Part shown: positions 34,600-45,267 of the stretch, in pieces | Layout of the letters: the number at the start of each line of letters is the position of its first letter | Position numbering within the stretch: the first letter of the stretch is position 1 | Source of the DNA: Mycobacterium sp. WUMAC-067 | GTDB taxonomy: Bacteria; Actinomycetota; Actinomycetes; Mycobacteriales; Mycobacteriaceae | Reading direction: 5' to 3' | Assembly (NCBI RefSeq): GCF_020217485.1 | Contig: NZ_JAEKMI010000005.1 | Location: forward strand, 124,001-188,000 | Length of the DNA: 64,000 nucleotides | Translations under genes and position numbers: made by a program | Notes under the pieces: generated by a model | What the model saw: only the letters and a program-made list of their open reading frames with translations | Told to the model about the DNA's origin: nothing | The model's database searches: none

Positions 34600-35618
34600 C
34601 GATCCGGTTCGCCGATATCGAGCCCTCACCCGATGTGTTCGCTGCGGTGATGGCGACGGGCATCTTGTCGATCGGTGCGAAAAATCATGGGTACCGGTTG
34701 ATCAGCGACACGATGGGTGTCATCGCCACCCTGGGTCTGGTCTTGCTGGTCGCCCTCGTCGTCGCGAAGGGCTGCGCCACCGGACACAAGCTGCGCTGGG
34801 ATCTGAGCGATCCCGACGTCACGCTGCGGATGATCACCTTCGTCGCCGCCTGTGCGGTGATCGACACGCGCCTGTCGTCGAATGTGTGGGTGGCGCGGGT
34901 CCTCGGTGCGGTCGGGCTGGCGTCCTGGCTGGTGCTGATCCTGCTGAGCGCGCGAAACATGTTGGCGCATCGCTGGTCCGAGCTGCGCGACCGTGCCCAC
35001 GGCGCCTGGCAGCTGGGCAGCGTCGGAACATCGGGTCTGGCGATCGTGATCGCCCGGGCGGCCTATCACACCGGTCATCACTGGTGGCTCGCGGTGGCCG
35101 TGGCCGCCTGGCTGGCGGCGCTGTGCATATACGGACTGATGACCTGGCTGACCATGTGGCGCGTGGTCAACGAACGACAGGACCGCGACGGCTTCGAACC
35201 GGACACCTGGATCCTGATGGGCGGCATGGCGATTGCGACGCTGGCCGGCGACAACATCCACGCCGTGGCTCCCGCCTGGCTGGCCGGCCCGGTGCGCGCG
35301 GTCACCATCGTGACCTGGGTGACGGCCACCCTGTGGATACCGCCGCTGATCTACTTCGCCCTGCACCGCATCAGGCGGCATCCCAACATGCTGCGATTTG
35401 CCGGCGTGTGGTGGGCGTTCGTGTTTCCGTTGGGCATGTATTCGGCGGCCAGCTTCGCCATGGCGATCGAGATCGGTCAGCGCTGGCTGCAGACCGTCTC
35501 GCTGGTGTTCTTCTGGGATGCGTTGGCGGCCTGGCTCATTGTGGTCGCCGCGGGGCTGCTCCTCTTGTCGCGTGCGCTGCTGTTAAACCCCGCGGATCGC
35601 GATACCCGCCGAGCGTAG
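34596..35618 (+). CDS. TDT/SLAC1-family permease (TehA-like, 340 aa)
   Basis: Integral membrane protein with about nine to ten hydrophobic segments. It opens with the family pattern [19 protein letters not shown], as in TehA, malate permease and SLAC1-type anion channels, and later has [21 protein letters not shown] 34596 overlaps the cyp126 stop (GTGA). Substrates of this family are C4-dicarboxylates, sulfite, tellurite or other anions; none can be chosen here. M. tuberculosis does not have it between cyp126 and Rv0779c as remembered. Its 3' end overlaps the convergent gene by 36 bp. Confidence 0.82.
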   Translation: MTIRFADIEPSPDVFAAVMATGILSIGAKNHGYRLISDTMGVIATLGLVLLVALVVAKGCATGHKLRWDLSDPDVTLRMITFVAACAVIDTRLSSNVWVARVLGAVGLASWLVLILLSARNMLAHRWSELRDRAHGAWQLGSVGTSGLAIVIARAAYHTGHHWWLAVAVAAWLAALCIYGLMTWLTMWRVVNERQDRDGFEPDTWILMGGMAIATLAGDNIHAVAPAWLAGPVRAVTIVTWVTATLWIPPLIYFALHRIRRHPNMLRFAGVWWAFVFPLGMYSAASFAMAIEIGQRWLQTVSLVFFWDALAAWLIVVAAGLLLLSRALLLNPADRDTRRA

Positions 35619-36203
35619 TTCGAGCGCGGCCAGGGCCCCGATGGTGACCGGGTCCTCGCGACGCCACCCACCGACCGGATCGGCGCTGACGGCGACCAGC
35701 TTGCGGGGCGGGCGATTGGTCAGCGCGCGCAGCGCGAGCAATTGCGCCCCGGCCGGGGTTGCGGCCAATGCGGTCACCGTCAGCTTGCGCCGAAAGAAGC
35801 GAATCCGCAGAAACAGCCACGGGATCACCGCGACGAGGATCGGGAGCGCCACGACCGCCATCGCCAGCAGCACCGCGAGCCAGCTCGCCGCGGTGTCCAG
35901 ATCGTGGCCCGCGCCCGCGATGTCCAGCGCGGCCTGGCTGGCGGAGTTGAGCGGCTTGCTGACCGTGTCGCCCACCACCGGGATGTGCTGGGCGCCGTGG
36001 CCGGCGGATGCGAGGTTGCCGGCGATGCCGTCCGCCCCGCTCTCGACCTGTCGGCCGGCGTCGGCGATGGTCGCGATGGCGTCGTAAACCGCCAGGCCGA
36101 CGAGAAGCCACAGCGCTGTCCACACGACGACGGCGAAGTCGCTGAACAGCTGGGCGGCCAGCCGGCCGGGCCTGGTGGAGTAGGGCAGAAACCGCGGTGT
36201 CAT
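35583..36203 (-). CDS. Membrane protein, Rv0779c-like (206 aa)
   Basis: Two hydrophobic regions (about 22-47, and 106-131, WLAVLLAMAVVALPILVAVIPWLFL) flank an extracytoplasmic segment of about 60 residues with Gly/Ala/Asp-rich composition (ADAGRQVESGADGIAGNLASAG). The C-terminal 75 residues are cytoplasmic and basic near the membrane (RIRFFRRK). No enzyme motif is seen. It matches Rv0779c in length and place and diverges from purC across 52 bp. Function unknown. Confidence 0.8.
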   Translation of the reverse strand: MTPRFLPYSTRPGRLAAQLFSDFAVVVWTALWLLVGLAVYDAIATIADAGRQVESGADGIAGNLASAGHGAQHIPVVGDTVSKPLNSASQAALDIAGAGHDLDTAASWLAVLLAMAVVALPILVAVIPWLFLRIRFFRRKLTVTALAATPAGAQLLALRALTNRPPRKLVAVSADPVGGWRREDPVTIGALAALELRSAGIAIRGV

Positions 36204-36243
36204 AGCCCCGATCCCAGCACAAGCCGCGCCGTCAGGTGCCCGA

Positions 36244-36249
36244 TAGGCT
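36244..36249 (+). promoter_or_regulatory. TAGGCT -10 element of purC
   Basis: TAGGCT ends six bases before the purC ATG, and no ribosome site is present; fits a leaderless mRNA. Confidence 0.5.
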
Positions 36250-36255
36250 GACCGG

Positions 36256-37146
36256 ATGCCTGCACTGTCCGACTACCAGCATCTGGCCAGCGGCAAGGTC
36301 CGTGAGCTGTATCGCGTCGACGACGAACACCTCCTGTTGGTCGCCACCGACCGCATCTCGGCGTACGACTTCGTCCTGGACAGCACCATCCCGGACAAGG
36401 GCCGCATCCTGACCGCGATGAGCGTCTTCTTCTTCGGTCTCGTCGACTCCCCCAATCACCTGGCCGGACCACCGGACGACCCACGCATCCCCGACGAGGT
36501 CCTGGGCCGGGCGCTGGTGGTGCGGCGTCTGGAGATGTTTCCGGTCGAATGCGTGGCGCGCGGTTACCTGACCGGCTCGGGGCTCCTGGACTACCAGGCG
36601 ACCGGCAAGGTCTGCGGCATCACCTTGCCCCCGGGACTGGCCGAAGCCAGCCGGTTCGCCGAACCGCTGTTCACCCCCGCGACCAAAGCCGCGTTGGGGG
36701 ACCACGACGAAAACGTCTCGTTCGCCCGCGTGATCGAGATGGTGGGCGGGGTGCGCGCCAACCAGCTGCGCGACCGCACGTTGCGGATCTACGTTCAGGC
36801 CGCCGACCATGCGCTGCGGAAAGGAATCATCATCGCGGACACCAAGTTCGAATTCGGCACCGACCGCGACGGAAACCTGTTGCTGGCCGACGAAATCTTC
36901 ACCCCGGACTCGTCACGGTACTGGCCGGCCGACGAGTACCAGGTCGGCGTGGTCCAGAACAGTTTCGACAAACAGTTCGTCCGTAACTGGCTCACCAGCC
37001 CCGAGTCCGGCTGGGACCGCCACGGCACACAACCCCCGCCGCCGCTCCCGGGCGACATCATCGAAGCGACCCGCGCCCGCTATATCGAGGCCTACGAACG
37101 CATTTCCGGCTTGAGCTTCGGCGACTGGATCGGCCCGGCCGCATGA
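36256..37146 (+). CDS. purC: SAICAR synthetase PurC
   Basis: ATP-dependent addition of aspartate to CAIR in purine synthesis. Residues 1-50 contain the ATP-binding start [30 protein letters not shown]. The signature regions [21 protein letters not shown] and [10 protein letters not shown] are clear. 296 aa is the usual size. It is coupled to ptrB by an ATGA overlap. Confidence 0.97.
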   Translation: MPALSDYQHLASGKVRELYRVDDEHLLLVATDRISAYDFVLDSTIPDKGRILTAMSVFFFGLVDSPNHLAGPPDDPRIPDEVLGRALVVRRLEMFPVECVARGYLTGSGLLDYQATGKVCGITLPPGLAEASRFAEPLFTPATKAALGDHDENVSFARVIEMVGGVRANQLRDRTLRIYVQAADHALRKGIIIADTKFEFGTDRDGNLLLADEIFTPDSSRYWPADEYQVGVVQNSFDKQFVRNWLTSPESGWDRHGTQPPPPLPGDIIEATRARYIEAYERISGLSFGDWIGPAA

Positions 37147-39278
37147 CCGAGCCGCACCTCGCCGGGTCCGTACCACCCGTCGCCAAGCGGGTGGACAGCC
37201 GGCGCGAACACCACGGTGACGTCTTCATCGACCCCTATGAGTGGCTACGCGAAAAGACGAACCCCGATGTCATCGCCTACCTCGAGGCGGAGAACAGCTA
37301 CGTCGACGAGATGACCGCCCACCTCGAACCGTTGCGGCAACAGATCTTCGACGAGATCAAGGCGCGCACCAAGGAAACCGACCTGTCGGTACCGACGCGG
37401 CAGGGCCAGTGGTGGTACTACGCCCGCACGTTCGAAGGCAAGCAGTACCGCGTCCAGTGCCGTTGTCCGGTACGTGATCCCGATGACTGGGACCCGCCGA
37501 CCTTGGACGAGAACACCGACATTCCGGGCGAACAGATCTTGCTCGATTCGAACGTCGAGGCCGAGGGGCACGAGTTCTTCTCCCTGGGCGCCGCAACCGT
37601 CAGCCTCGACGGACACCTGCTGGCATACTCGGTCGACACGCTCGGCGATGAGCGCTATACGTTGCGGTTCAAGGATTTACGCACCGGCGAGCTTTATCCG
37701 GACGAGATCGCCGACATCGGGGCGGGCGCGACCTGGGCCGCCGACAACCGCACCGTGTACTACCTCACCCTGGACGCGGCCCATCGCCCCGACAAGGTAT
37801 GGCGGTATCGGGTGGGCTCCGGTGAGGAATCGGAGCTGGTGTATCACGAAGCCGACGAAAAGTTCTGGCTCGGCGTGGGACTCACCCGAAGCGAGGCCTA
37901 CGTCTTCATCGCCTCGGGCTCGTCGATCACCTCCGAATTCCGCTACGCCGACGCCGCCGATCCGCGCGCGCAGTTCACCGTCGTGCTGCCGCGCCGCGAA
38001 GGTGTCGAGTATTCGGTCGAGCATGCGGTCGTCGGCGGGCAGGACCGGTTCTTGATCCTGCACAACGACGGGGCGGTCAACTTCACGCTGACCGAGGCGC
38101 CGGTCGGCGATCCCACGCAGCAGCGCACGCTCATCCCCCACCGCGACGATGTCCGGCTCGACGGGGTGGACGCCTTCGCCGGCCACCTCGTGGTCAGCTA
38201 TCGGCGTGAGGCGCTGCCCCGGCTTGCGCTGTGGCGCATCAACTCGGACGGGACATATGCAGAGCCTGAAGAGGTTTCGTTCGACTCCGAACTGATGTCG
38301 GCCGGTCCGGCCGGCAACCCGAATTGGGGCGCCCCCAAGCTGCGGATCCGGGCGGGGTCTCTCGTCATTCCGGCGCGGGTCTACGACATCGACTTCGTCA
38401 CCGGCGAACGCACCCTACTGCGCGAGCAACCCGTGCTCGGGGATTATCGCTCGGAGGATTACGTCGAACGCCGCGATTGGGCGGTCGCCGAGGACGGCGC
38501 CCGGATCCCCGTTTCGGTCGTGCACCGCGCAGGAATCGAATTCCCGGCGCCTGCATTGGTTTACGGCTACGGTGCCTACGAGATCTGCACCGATCCGAGT
38601 TTTTCCATCGCCCGGTTGTCGCTCTTGGACCGAGGAATGGTGTTCGCGATCGCCCACGTCCGCGGCGGCGGCGAAATGGGCCGGCTGTGGTACGAACACG
38701 GCAAGCTCTTGGAGAAGAAGAACACCTTCACCGACTTCGTCGCGGTGGCAAGGCATCTGGTGGATTCCGGAATCACCCGCCCGCGCCGGCTGGTGGCGTT
38801 GGGGGGCAGTGCCGGTGGCCTGTTGATGGGGGCGGTGGCCAACCTGGCGCCGGAACTCTTCGCCGGCATCCTCGCGCAGGTGCCCTTCGTCGACCCGCTG
38901 ACCACCATCTTGGATCCCTCCTTGCCGCTGACCGTCACCGAGTGGGACGAATGGGGAAACCCGTTGGCGGACAAGGATGTTTATTCCTACATGAAGTCCT
39001 ATTCCCCGTATGAGAATGTCGAGGCCAAGCCTTATCCGGCGATACTGGCGATGACGTCGCTCAACGACACGCGGGTCTACTACGTGGAACCCGCGAAATG
39101 GGTTGCCGCGCTGCGACACGTCAACGCGAATGGGAGCCCCGTCCTGCTGAAGACGCAAATGAACGCCGGGCATGGCGGCGTCAGCGGTCGCTACAAGGGG
39201 TGGGAGGAAGCCGCCTTCCAGTATGCGTGGCTGTTGGCCACCGCCGACGGCGACCGTTATGGCGGCCGGGACGGCTAG
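37143..39278 (+). CDS. ptrB: Oligopeptidase B (protease II) PtrB, intact
   Basis: Cytoplasmic S9 serine peptidase that cuts short peptides after basic residues. The N-terminal beta-propeller (about 75-420) is followed by the alpha/beta hydrolase domain with GYGAYEI, RGGGEMG, nucleophile Ser556 in [11 protein letters not shown], Asp in SLNDTRV and His in NAGHGG. At 711 aa it is full length; by recall the M. tuberculosis H37Rv equivalent is annotated as two pieces, ptrBa and ptrBb. It starts inside the purC stop (ATGA). Confidence 0.95.
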   Translation: MTEPHLAGSVPPVAKRVDSRREHHGDVFIDPYEWLREKTNPDVIAYLEAENSYVDEMTAHLEPLRQQIFDEIKARTKETDLSVPTRQGQWWYYARTFEGKQYRVQCRCPVRDPDDWDPPTLDENTDIPGEQILLDSNVEAEGHEFFSLGAATVSLDGHLLAYSVDTLGDERYTLRFKDLRTGELYPDEIADIGAGATWAADNRTVYYLTLDAAHRPDKVWRYRVGSGEESELVYHEADEKFWLGVGLTRSEAYVFIASGSSITSEFRYADAADPRAQFTVVLPRREGVEYSVEHAVVGGQDRFLILHNDGAVNFTLTEAPVGDPTQQRTLIPHRDDVRLDGVDAFAGHLVVSYRREALPRLALWRINSDGTYAEPEEVSFDSELMSAGPAGNPNWGAPKLRIRAGSLVIPARVYDIDFVTGERTLLREQPVLGDYRSEDYVERRDWAVAEDGARIPVSVVHRAGIEFPAPALVYGYGAYEICTDPSFSIARLSLLDRGMVFAIAHVRGGGEMGRLWYEHGKLLEKKNTFTDFVAVARHLVDSGITRPRRLVALGGSAGGLLMGAVANLAPELFAGILAQVPFVDPLTTILDPSLPLTVTEWDEWGNPLADKDVYSYMKSYSPYENVEAKPYPAILAMTSLNDTRVYYVEPAKWVAALRHVNANGSPVLLKTQMNAGHGGVSGRYKGWEEAAFQYAWLLATADGDRYGGRDG

Positions 39279-39304
39279 CTCGAGGATCAGCCGCGGGCCG
39301 GGCG

Positions 39305-40912
39305 CTAGTCGCCGACGGGCGGGGTTGCCAGCTTCCTGGGCAGGAAGGATGCCGGGATGGTGGTGAACGCCACCAACACGACCGCCAGCACGAACACCGT
39401 CGCATAGGCGTGCGCCAAGTGGTGCGACACGTGGCCGGCCAGATCGGGCGTAATCGTCTGGCGCGGGAGGGCCGACGGGTCAAGTCCCCGCTTCCCGGCG
39501 TCCGGGCGCGCCCCGAGCATCTCGTTGGCCGCCATCAGGGCCTCGTTGCGATTGAACTGATTGGTCAGGATCACCGCCATGAGGGCGGCCCCGATCGACC
39601 CGCCTACCTGCTGATTCACACTGATCAACGTCGTCCCCCGGGCCACCTGACGCGGGGTCAGCGACTGCATGAGCGCCGCGGAAAGCGGCGTGGTGGTCAA
39701 GCCGGCGCCCAGCCCCATGATCGCGAGCCCGGACACCAAGACCGGCGAGTACTCGGCCTGCGTGGCGACGCCGTAGGTGAAGACCCCCAGACCCGCTGCC
39801 ATCAGGGGCAGGCCGATCAGCACGATGTTGCCGGGACCGTGCTTGTCCATGAAGGCCCCGCCGATCGGCATGGTCAATACGGCACCGATCCCGATCGGCA
39901 GCATGTGCAACCCGGACTGCATCGGCGTCTCGTGGCTGACGATCTGAAAGTAACTCGGGACCAGCAGGCCCACGCCGACCGAGGCGGCCCCGAACACCAG
40001 CATCGTCACGTTGACCTGCGTGACCACGGGGTTGCGGAACAGCCGCAGGTCGATGAGGGGGTGATCGGTGCGATACCAGGCGTGCACGATGAACGCGGCG
40101 ATCAACGCCAGGCCGAGCAGCGCCGGCCCTAGCACATACGGGTCGGTGATCGTGTGCCGCCCCGGGATGGAGCACACCCCGCACAGGAAGATCGCCACGC
40201 CGGGTGACAGCAACAGCGCGCCGGTGATGTCGAGGGCCTCCGACGGGGCCGAGCGATCCTTCGCGAACATGATCGCCGCCAGCGCAAACGCGGTCAGTCC
40301 GATCGGCAGGTTGATCAGGAAGATCCACTTCCAGCCATAGGCGCCGATCAGCCATCCCCCCAGGATGGGCCCGCCGATCGGGCCGAGAAGGATCGGGATT
40401 CCCCCCACCGCCATGAGGCGGCCGACCCGTTTGGGTCCCGCCTCACGCGTCAAGATGACGAAGCTGAGCGGCAGCAGCATGCCGCCGCCAACCCCTTGCA
40501 CCACGCGAAACAAGATGAGCAGCAATATGTTCGGAGCCACCGCGCACAGCAGCGAGCCCAGGGTGAAGATCAGGACCGACCCCATGAACAACCGTTTGGT
40601 GCCGAACCGATCCGCCGCCCATCCGGTGACCGGGATCACGGTCGCAAACGCGAGCATGTAGCCGGCGATGGTCCACGAGACGACGGCCTGACTCGACCCG
40701 AATTGATCGATGAAGGTGCGTTGCGCGACGGCGACGACGGTGCTGTCCAGGACGGCCATGATGCAGGCCAGGCCGCAGACTCCGGCGATCCGGAACAGTG
40801 CTGCGTCGAGCTTGTCCGGGTAGTCGTCAGAACGCAGCGATGGTCCCGCGGCGGTGGGCAACGGGACACTGAGAGCTGCAGAACGGGTGTTCTCCATGGC
40901 GCCGCTGAGCAT
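39305..40912 (-). CDS. MFS drug efflux protein, DHA2/EmrB type, copy 1 (535 aa)
   Basis: Proton-driven multidrug exporter with 14 predicted membrane helices. Motif A is GWAADRFGTKRLFMGS, motif C-like GGPILGGWLIGAYGWKWIFLINLPIG, and motif B-like LLLILFRVVQGVGGGMLLP. It is roughly half identical along its length to the next gene upstream (41056-42675), including the start MLSGAM versus MLSNAM, so the two come from a tandem duplication. M. tuberculosis has one copy (Rv0783c). It converges on ptrB. Confidence 0.92.
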   Translation of the reverse strand: MLSGAMENTRSAALSVPLPTAAGPSLRSDDYPDKLDAALFRIAGVCGLACIMAVLDSTVVAVAQRTFIDQFGSSQAVVSWTIAGYMLAFATVIPVTGWAADRFGTKRLFMGSVLIFTLGSLLCAVAPNILLLILFRVVQGVGGGMLLPLSFVILTREAGPKRVGRLMAVGGIPILLGPIGGPILGGWLIGAYGWKWIFLINLPIGLTAFALAAIMFAKDRSAPSEALDITGALLLSPGVAIFLCGVCSIPGRHTITDPYVLGPALLGLALIAAFIVHAWYRTDHPLIDLRLFRNPVVTQVNVTMLVFGAASVGVGLLVPSYFQIVSHETPMQSGLHMLPIGIGAVLTMPIGGAFMDKHGPGNIVLIGLPLMAAGLGVFTYGVATQAEYSPVLVSGLAIMGLGAGLTTTPLSAALMQSLTPRQVARGTTLISVNQQVGGSIGAALMAVILTNQFNRNEALMAANEMLGARPDAGKRGLDPSALPRQTITPDLAGHVSHHLAHAYATVFVLAVVLVAFTTIPASFLPRKLATPPVGD

Positions 40913-41055
40913 ATCTATACGGCTAGCCCTGCTGAGGCGTTTTCACTCGTATTCGCCGGTATTCCCATGCGTGTAATTCGTGCTGCACAGCAGCGGCGCG
41001 GACGGCCATTTAAAGCGAAAAATCGGCCCGGGGTCGACTAGCAGGCGTGATTGTC

Positions 41056-42675
41056 TTATTCGCCGGCAGTTTCGCTTGCCGGCTTTTTCGGCAGAAACGA
41101 CGCCGGAATTACCGTGCAAACCACCAGTATGACGGCAATCACGAATACCGCGGTATACGCCTGGGAAAGATCGTGCACCACATTCCCCCAAAAATCTGGC
41201 GCAAGCGCCTGCCGGGGCATTGCGGATTGGTCGACCGGCACCCCGTCGACGGCCGCTCGCTGATCCAGGGCGGCAACCTTGTTTGCCGCGACGATGTATT
41301 GGCTCCGATTGAACTGATTCGTCAGGACCATCGACATCAGCGCGGTTCCCATCGAGCCGCCCACTTGATGGCTGACGCTCATCAAGGTCGTTCCCCGGGC
41401 GATTTGGTGCGGGGCCAGCGCCTGCACCGACGCGACGGACAACGGCATCATGGTGCAGCCCATGCCCAGGCCGGTGACCGCCAGCGCCACCAGCAGCACG
41501 GGGAGATAGTGGGCCTGCCTGGCCACCCCGAACGCGAAAGCTCCCAGGCCGACCGTGATCAGCGCAATGCCGACCAGCACGATCTTGCCCGGTCCCTGTC
41601 TGTCCACCAGCGGTCCGGTCAGCCGCATGGTCAGCATGGCGCCGAGCCCCTGGGGGATCAAGTGCACGCCCGCCTGCATGGGCGTTTGGTGCAGCACCTG
41701 CTGGAAGTAACTGGGAAGCAGCAGGCCGGCGCCGAAAAATGCGCCGGCGAAGACCAGCATCGTCACGTTGGCGTGGGTCAGCACCGGATTGCGAAAGAGC
41801 CGCAGATCTATCAGGGGATGATCGACGCGACGCCAGGCGTGCGCGACGAACCCCGCGATCAACGCCAGTCCGATCGTCGCCGGGATCACCACATGGCGGT
41901 CCGCGACGGTGCCGCGGCCAGGGATGGACGACACCGCGAACAGGAACATCGCCAGGCCGGGGGAGAGCAGCAGCACGCCGACGGCGTCGAAGGTTTCCGA
42001 CCGGGCCGGATGATCCCGCGGGAACACGATCGCGGCGAGGACAATGGTGAGCAGCCCGATCGGCACATTGATCAGGAAGATCCACCGCCAGCTCGACGTG
42101 TCGATCAGCCAACCGCCCAGAATCGGGCCGCCGATCGGGGCGAGCAGCATCGGGATGCTCAAGATCGACATCAGGCGGCCGAGCCGCCCGGGGCCGGCCT
42201 CACGGGTCAAGATCATGAACCCCAACGGCAGCAGCATGCCGCCGCCGACACCCTGCACCACGCGAAAGATGATGAGCTGCAAGATGTTTGCGGCAATCGC
42301 GCACAGCAGTGAGCCCAGCATGAATGCCAGCACCGAGCCCATGAACAGCCGCTTGGTGCCGAACCGGTCGGCGGCCCACCCGGTTATCGGGATCACGGTC
42401 GCCAAGGCGAGCGTGTAGCCCGTCATCGTCCAGGCCACGACCGCCTGAGAGGACGAGAACTGGTCGATGAACGTGCGCTGCGCGACGCTGACCACCGTCA
42501 CGTCCAGGATCGCCATCACCGTGGCCAAGATGCACACACCGGAGATCCGCAACAGCGCGGCGTCCAACTTGTCGGGATACTCCCGTTCGTCGGCGCCAGG
42601 CTGCCCGGCGGGGGCATGGGGCAGCGGCGCTTTGGCCGCTGCGTAGGAGGCCTCGTCCATCGCGTTGCTTAGCAT
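41056..42675 (-). CDS. MFS drug efflux protein, DHA2/EmrB type, copy 2 (539 aa)
   Basis: Paralogue of the gene at 39305, with the same 14-helix plan and motifs (GWAADRFGTKRLFMGS, GGPILGGWLIDTSSWRWIFLINVPIG). ATG 42675 (MLSNAMDEAS) is preferred because it aligns with MLSGAMENT of copy 1; an upstream ATG at 42753 would add 26 residues. Copies lie 143 bp apart, so the downstream one may have its own promoter. Differences concentrate in the extracellular loops and central helices, which suggests different substrates. Confidence 0.9.
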   Translation of the reverse strand: MLSNAMDEASYAAAKAPLPHAPAGQPGADEREYPDKLDAALLRISGVCILATVMAILDVTVVSVAQRTFIDQFSSSQAVVAWTMTGYTLALATVIPITGWAADRFGTKRLFMGSVLAFMLGSLLCAIAANILQLIIFRVVQGVGGGMLLPLGFMILTREAGPGRLGRLMSILSIPMLLAPIGGPILGGWLIDTSSWRWIFLINVPIGLLTIVLAAIVFPRDHPARSETFDAVGVLLLSPGLAMFLFAVSSIPGRGTVADRHVVIPATIGLALIAGFVAHAWRRVDHPLIDLRLFRNPVLTHANVTMLVFAGAFFGAGLLLPSYFQQVLHQTPMQAGVHLIPQGLGAMLTMRLTGPLVDRQGPGKIVLVGIALITVGLGAFAFGVARQAHYLPVLLVALAVTGLGMGCTMMPLSVASVQALAPHQIARGTTLMSVSHQVGGSMGTALMSMVLTNQFNRSQYIVAANKVAALDQRAAVDGVPVDQSAMPRQALAPDFWGNVVHDLSQAYTAVFVIAVILVVCTVIPASFLPKKPASETAGE

Positions 42676-42833
42676 ATCGAACAGTTCGTTTCCGCCGACG
42701 CTGCCGGCCCTTTGCTGGACCGCCCCGATACGCCGGTCGCCGAGGTAAGTCATCGCGCTCAGGTGAGCGCATATACGCCTGCTGTCTGCGTGTCCTTCAC
42801 TATTCCGACACTTGCGGTCGGCAAACTGCTGGT

Positions 42834-43538
42834 GTGTCTGGAAAATTGATCGTCTCGGTCTCGGGGATTTGCGAACGCACCCTGCCCGACGTGGAGACGT
42901 TCTGCGCGCAAATGGATGCCCGCACGGTTCCGGTGTCGCTCCTCGTGGCTCCCCGCCTGTCCGGGGACTACCGGCTCGACAGCGACCCGAAAACCGTTGA
43001 CTGGCTGACCGCCCGCCGCGCCGGTGGCGACGCGATCGTGCTGCACGGCTACGACGATGCCCTCACCAGGAAGCGTCGCGGTGAGTTCGCGATCTTGCGT
43101 GCGCATGAGGCCAATCTGCGATTGATGGCCGCCGACCGGATTCTCGAGCACCTCGGGCTGCGCACCCGATTGTTCGCGTCGCCCAGCTGCGTGGTCTCGC
43201 CGGGCGTGGTCAAAGCATTGCCGGCGAACGGATTTCGCATGCTGGCCGATCTGCACGGGATCACCGACCTGGTGCGGCACACCACCGTGCGCGCGCGGGT
43301 CCTCGGCATCGGCGAAGGCGTTCTCACCGAACCGTGGTGGTGTCGCACGGTCGTGCTGTCGGCCGAGCGGATCGCGCGGCGCGACGGTGTGGTGCGGGTG
43401 GCCGTCGCCGCTCGTCACCTCCGCAAACCCGGGCCGCTGCAGGCGATGCTGGACGCGGTCGACCTGGCGTTGATGCACAACTGCACACCGACGGTGTACC
43501 GCTGGCGTCATGACAAGGCCTTGCTCGACGCCGCCTGA
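42834..43538 (+). CDS. DUF2334 / polysaccharide deacetylase-like protein (234 aa)
   Basis: NodB-like fold of the DUF2334 type. The strand LIVSVSGICERTLPDVETF, then VPVSLLVAPRLSG, the metal-site-like DAIVLHGYDD, and FASPSCVVSPGVVKALPANGFRMLAD follow the order of carbohydrate deacetylase motifs (Asp, His-x-x-Asp, Pro-rich). Whether it is an active deacetylase is not clear from sequence. GTG 42834 is the start. It corresponds to Rv0784 and diverges from the efflux genes. Confidence 0.75.
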   Translation: MSGKLIVSVSGICERTLPDVETFCAQMDARTVPVSLLVAPRLSGDYRLDSDPKTVDWLTARRAGGDAIVLHGYDDALTRKRRGEFAILRAHEANLRLMAADRILEHLGLRTRLFASPSCVVSPGVVKALPANGFRMLADLHGITDLVRHTTVRARVLGIGEGVLTEPWWCRTVVLSAERIARRDGVVRVAVAARHLRKPGPLQAMLDAVDLALMHNCTPTVYRWRHDKALLDAA

Positions 43539-43586
43539 CCGATCGACTGCCTGACCTGCTGTCCGGGGGCACTACCCTGGACCGAC

Positions 43587-45254
43587 ATGAGCGATTCTTC
43601 GGTTGCGGGGTTCGGCGCTGATGCCATCGTCGTCGGGGCGGGGCTGTCCGGCCTGGTCGCCGCCTGCGAACTGGTGGATCGCGGCTTGCGGGTGCTGATC
43701 CTCGACCAGGAGAACAGCGCCAACTTGGGCGGGCAGGCGTTCTGGTCCTTCGGCGGCCTGTTCTTCGTCGACAGCCCCGAGCAGCGCCGGTTGGGAATCC
43801 GCGACAGCCACGAGCTTGCGCTGCAGGACTGGCTCGGTACGGCGGCGTTCGACCGCCCCGAGGACTACTGGCCACGCCAATGGGCGCACGCCTACGTCGA
43901 TTTCGCCGCGGGGGAGAAGCGCAGCTGGCTGCGTTCCCGGGGGCTCAAGCTTTTCCCGTTGGTGGGCTGGGCCGAGCGCGGCGGGTATGACGCGCAGGGA
44001 CACGGCAATTCGGTTCCCCGCTTCCACATCACCTGGGGCACCGGGCCCGCGCTCGTCGAGATCTTCGCCCGTCAATTGCGGGATCGCTCCACGGTGCGCT
44101 TCGCCCACCGCCATCAGGTCGACGAGTTGATAGTCGAGGGTGACGCGGTGACGGGCGTCCGGGGGACGGTGCTGGAGCCCTCGGCCGCGCCGCGGGGAGT
44201 CGCTTCGTCTCGAAAAGCGGTCGGAGAGTTCGAGTTCCGCGCTTCCGCGGTGATCGTGACAAGTGGTGGCATCGGCGGCAACCACGAGCTGGTGCGCAAG
44301 AACTGGCCGAAGCGGATGGGCCGCGTGCCCGAGCAATTGCTCAGCGGCGTGCCGGCCCACGTCGACGGCAGGATGATCGGCATCACGCAGCGGGCCGGCG
44401 CACGGGTGATCAACCCGGACCGGATGTGGCACTACACCGAGGGCATCACCAACTACGACCCGATCTGGCCGCTGCACGGGATTCGCATCATTCCGGGCCC
44501 GTCGTCGCTGTGGCTGGACGCGAACGGCAAGCGGTTGCCGGTCCCGCTCTATCCCGGTTTCGATACCCTCGGCACACTCGAGTACATCACCAAATCCGGG
44601 TTCGATTACACCTGGTTCGTGTTGAACGCCAAGATCATTGAGAAGGAGTTCGCGCTTTCCGGTCAGGAGCAGAATCCGGATCTGACCGGACAGAGCGTGC
44701 GCGAGCTGCTACGGAACCGGGCGCGCTCCGGGCCGCCGGGACCGGTGCAGGCGTTCGTCGATCGGGGCGTGGACTTCGTCAGTGCCGATTCGTTGCGCGA
44801 CCTGGTGACCGCGATGAACAAGCTGCCCGACGTGCAACCGCTGGACTACGCCACGGTGGAGGCCGAAGTCACCGCCCGCGACCGGGAGGTCGCCAACAGG
44901 TTCAGCAAGGACGGTCAGATCACCGCGATCCGCGCCGCCCGCGGCTATCTGGGCGACCGGCTGGGTCGGGTCGTGGCGCCGCACCGGTTGACCGATCCGA
45001 AGGCCGGACCGATGATCGCGGTCAAGCTGCACATCCTGACGAGAAAGACGTTGGGCGGCATCGAAACCGACCTTGCCGCACGGGTGTTGACGTCCGACGG
45101 CACGCCGCTCGCCGGGTTGTATGCCGCCGGCGAGGCAGCCGGATTCGGCGGGGGCGGTGTGCACGGCTATCGCGCGTTGGAGGGCACGTTCTTGGGCGGA
45201 TGCATCTTCTCGGGCCGCGCGGCCGGCCGCGGCGCCGCCGACGACATCACGTAA
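43587..45254 (+). CDS. FAD-dependent dehydrogenase, KstD/fumarate reductase-like (555 aa)
   Basis: Flavoprotein of the FAD-binding-2 family, related to 3-ketosteroid delta-1-dehydrogenases. The dinucleotide motif is VVGAGLSGLVAACELVDRG (residues 15-33), then a Gly-rich NLGGQAFWSFGGLFFVDS. The C-terminal FAD segment is GLYAAGEAAGFGGGGVHGYRALEGTFLGGCIFSGRAAG. It corresponds to Rv0785. ATG 43587 is preceded eight bases earlier by TACCCT, suggesting a leaderless mRNA. Substrate unknown; steroid or quinoid reduction is possible. Confidence 0.88.
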   Translation: MSDSSVAGFGADAIVVGAGLSGLVAACELVDRGLRVLILDQENSANLGGQAFWSFGGLFFVDSPEQRRLGIRDSHELALQDWLGTAAFDRPEDYWPRQWAHAYVDFAAGEKRSWLRSRGLKLFPLVGWAERGGYDAQGHGNSVPRFHITWGTGPALVEIFARQLRDRSTVRFAHRHQVDELIVEGDAVTGVRGTVLEPSAAPRGVASSRKAVGEFEFRASAVIVTSGGIGGNHELVRKNWPKRMGRVPEQLLSGVPAHVDGRMIGITQRAGARVINPDRMWHYTEGITNYDPIWPLHGIRIIPGPSSLWLDANGKRLPVPLYPGFDTLGTLEYITKSGFDYTWFVLNAKIIEKEFALSGQEQNPDLTGQSVRELLRNRARSGPPGPVQAFVDRGVDFVSADSLRDLVTAMNKLPDVQPLDYATVEAEVTARDREVANRFSKDGQITAIRAARGYLGDRLGRVVAPHRLTDPKAGPMIAVKLHILTRKTLGGIETDLAARVLTSDGTPLAGLYAAGEAAGFGGGGVHGYRALEGTFLGGCIFSGRAAGRGAADDIT

Positions 45255-45267
45255 CCGGCTGCTCGCG

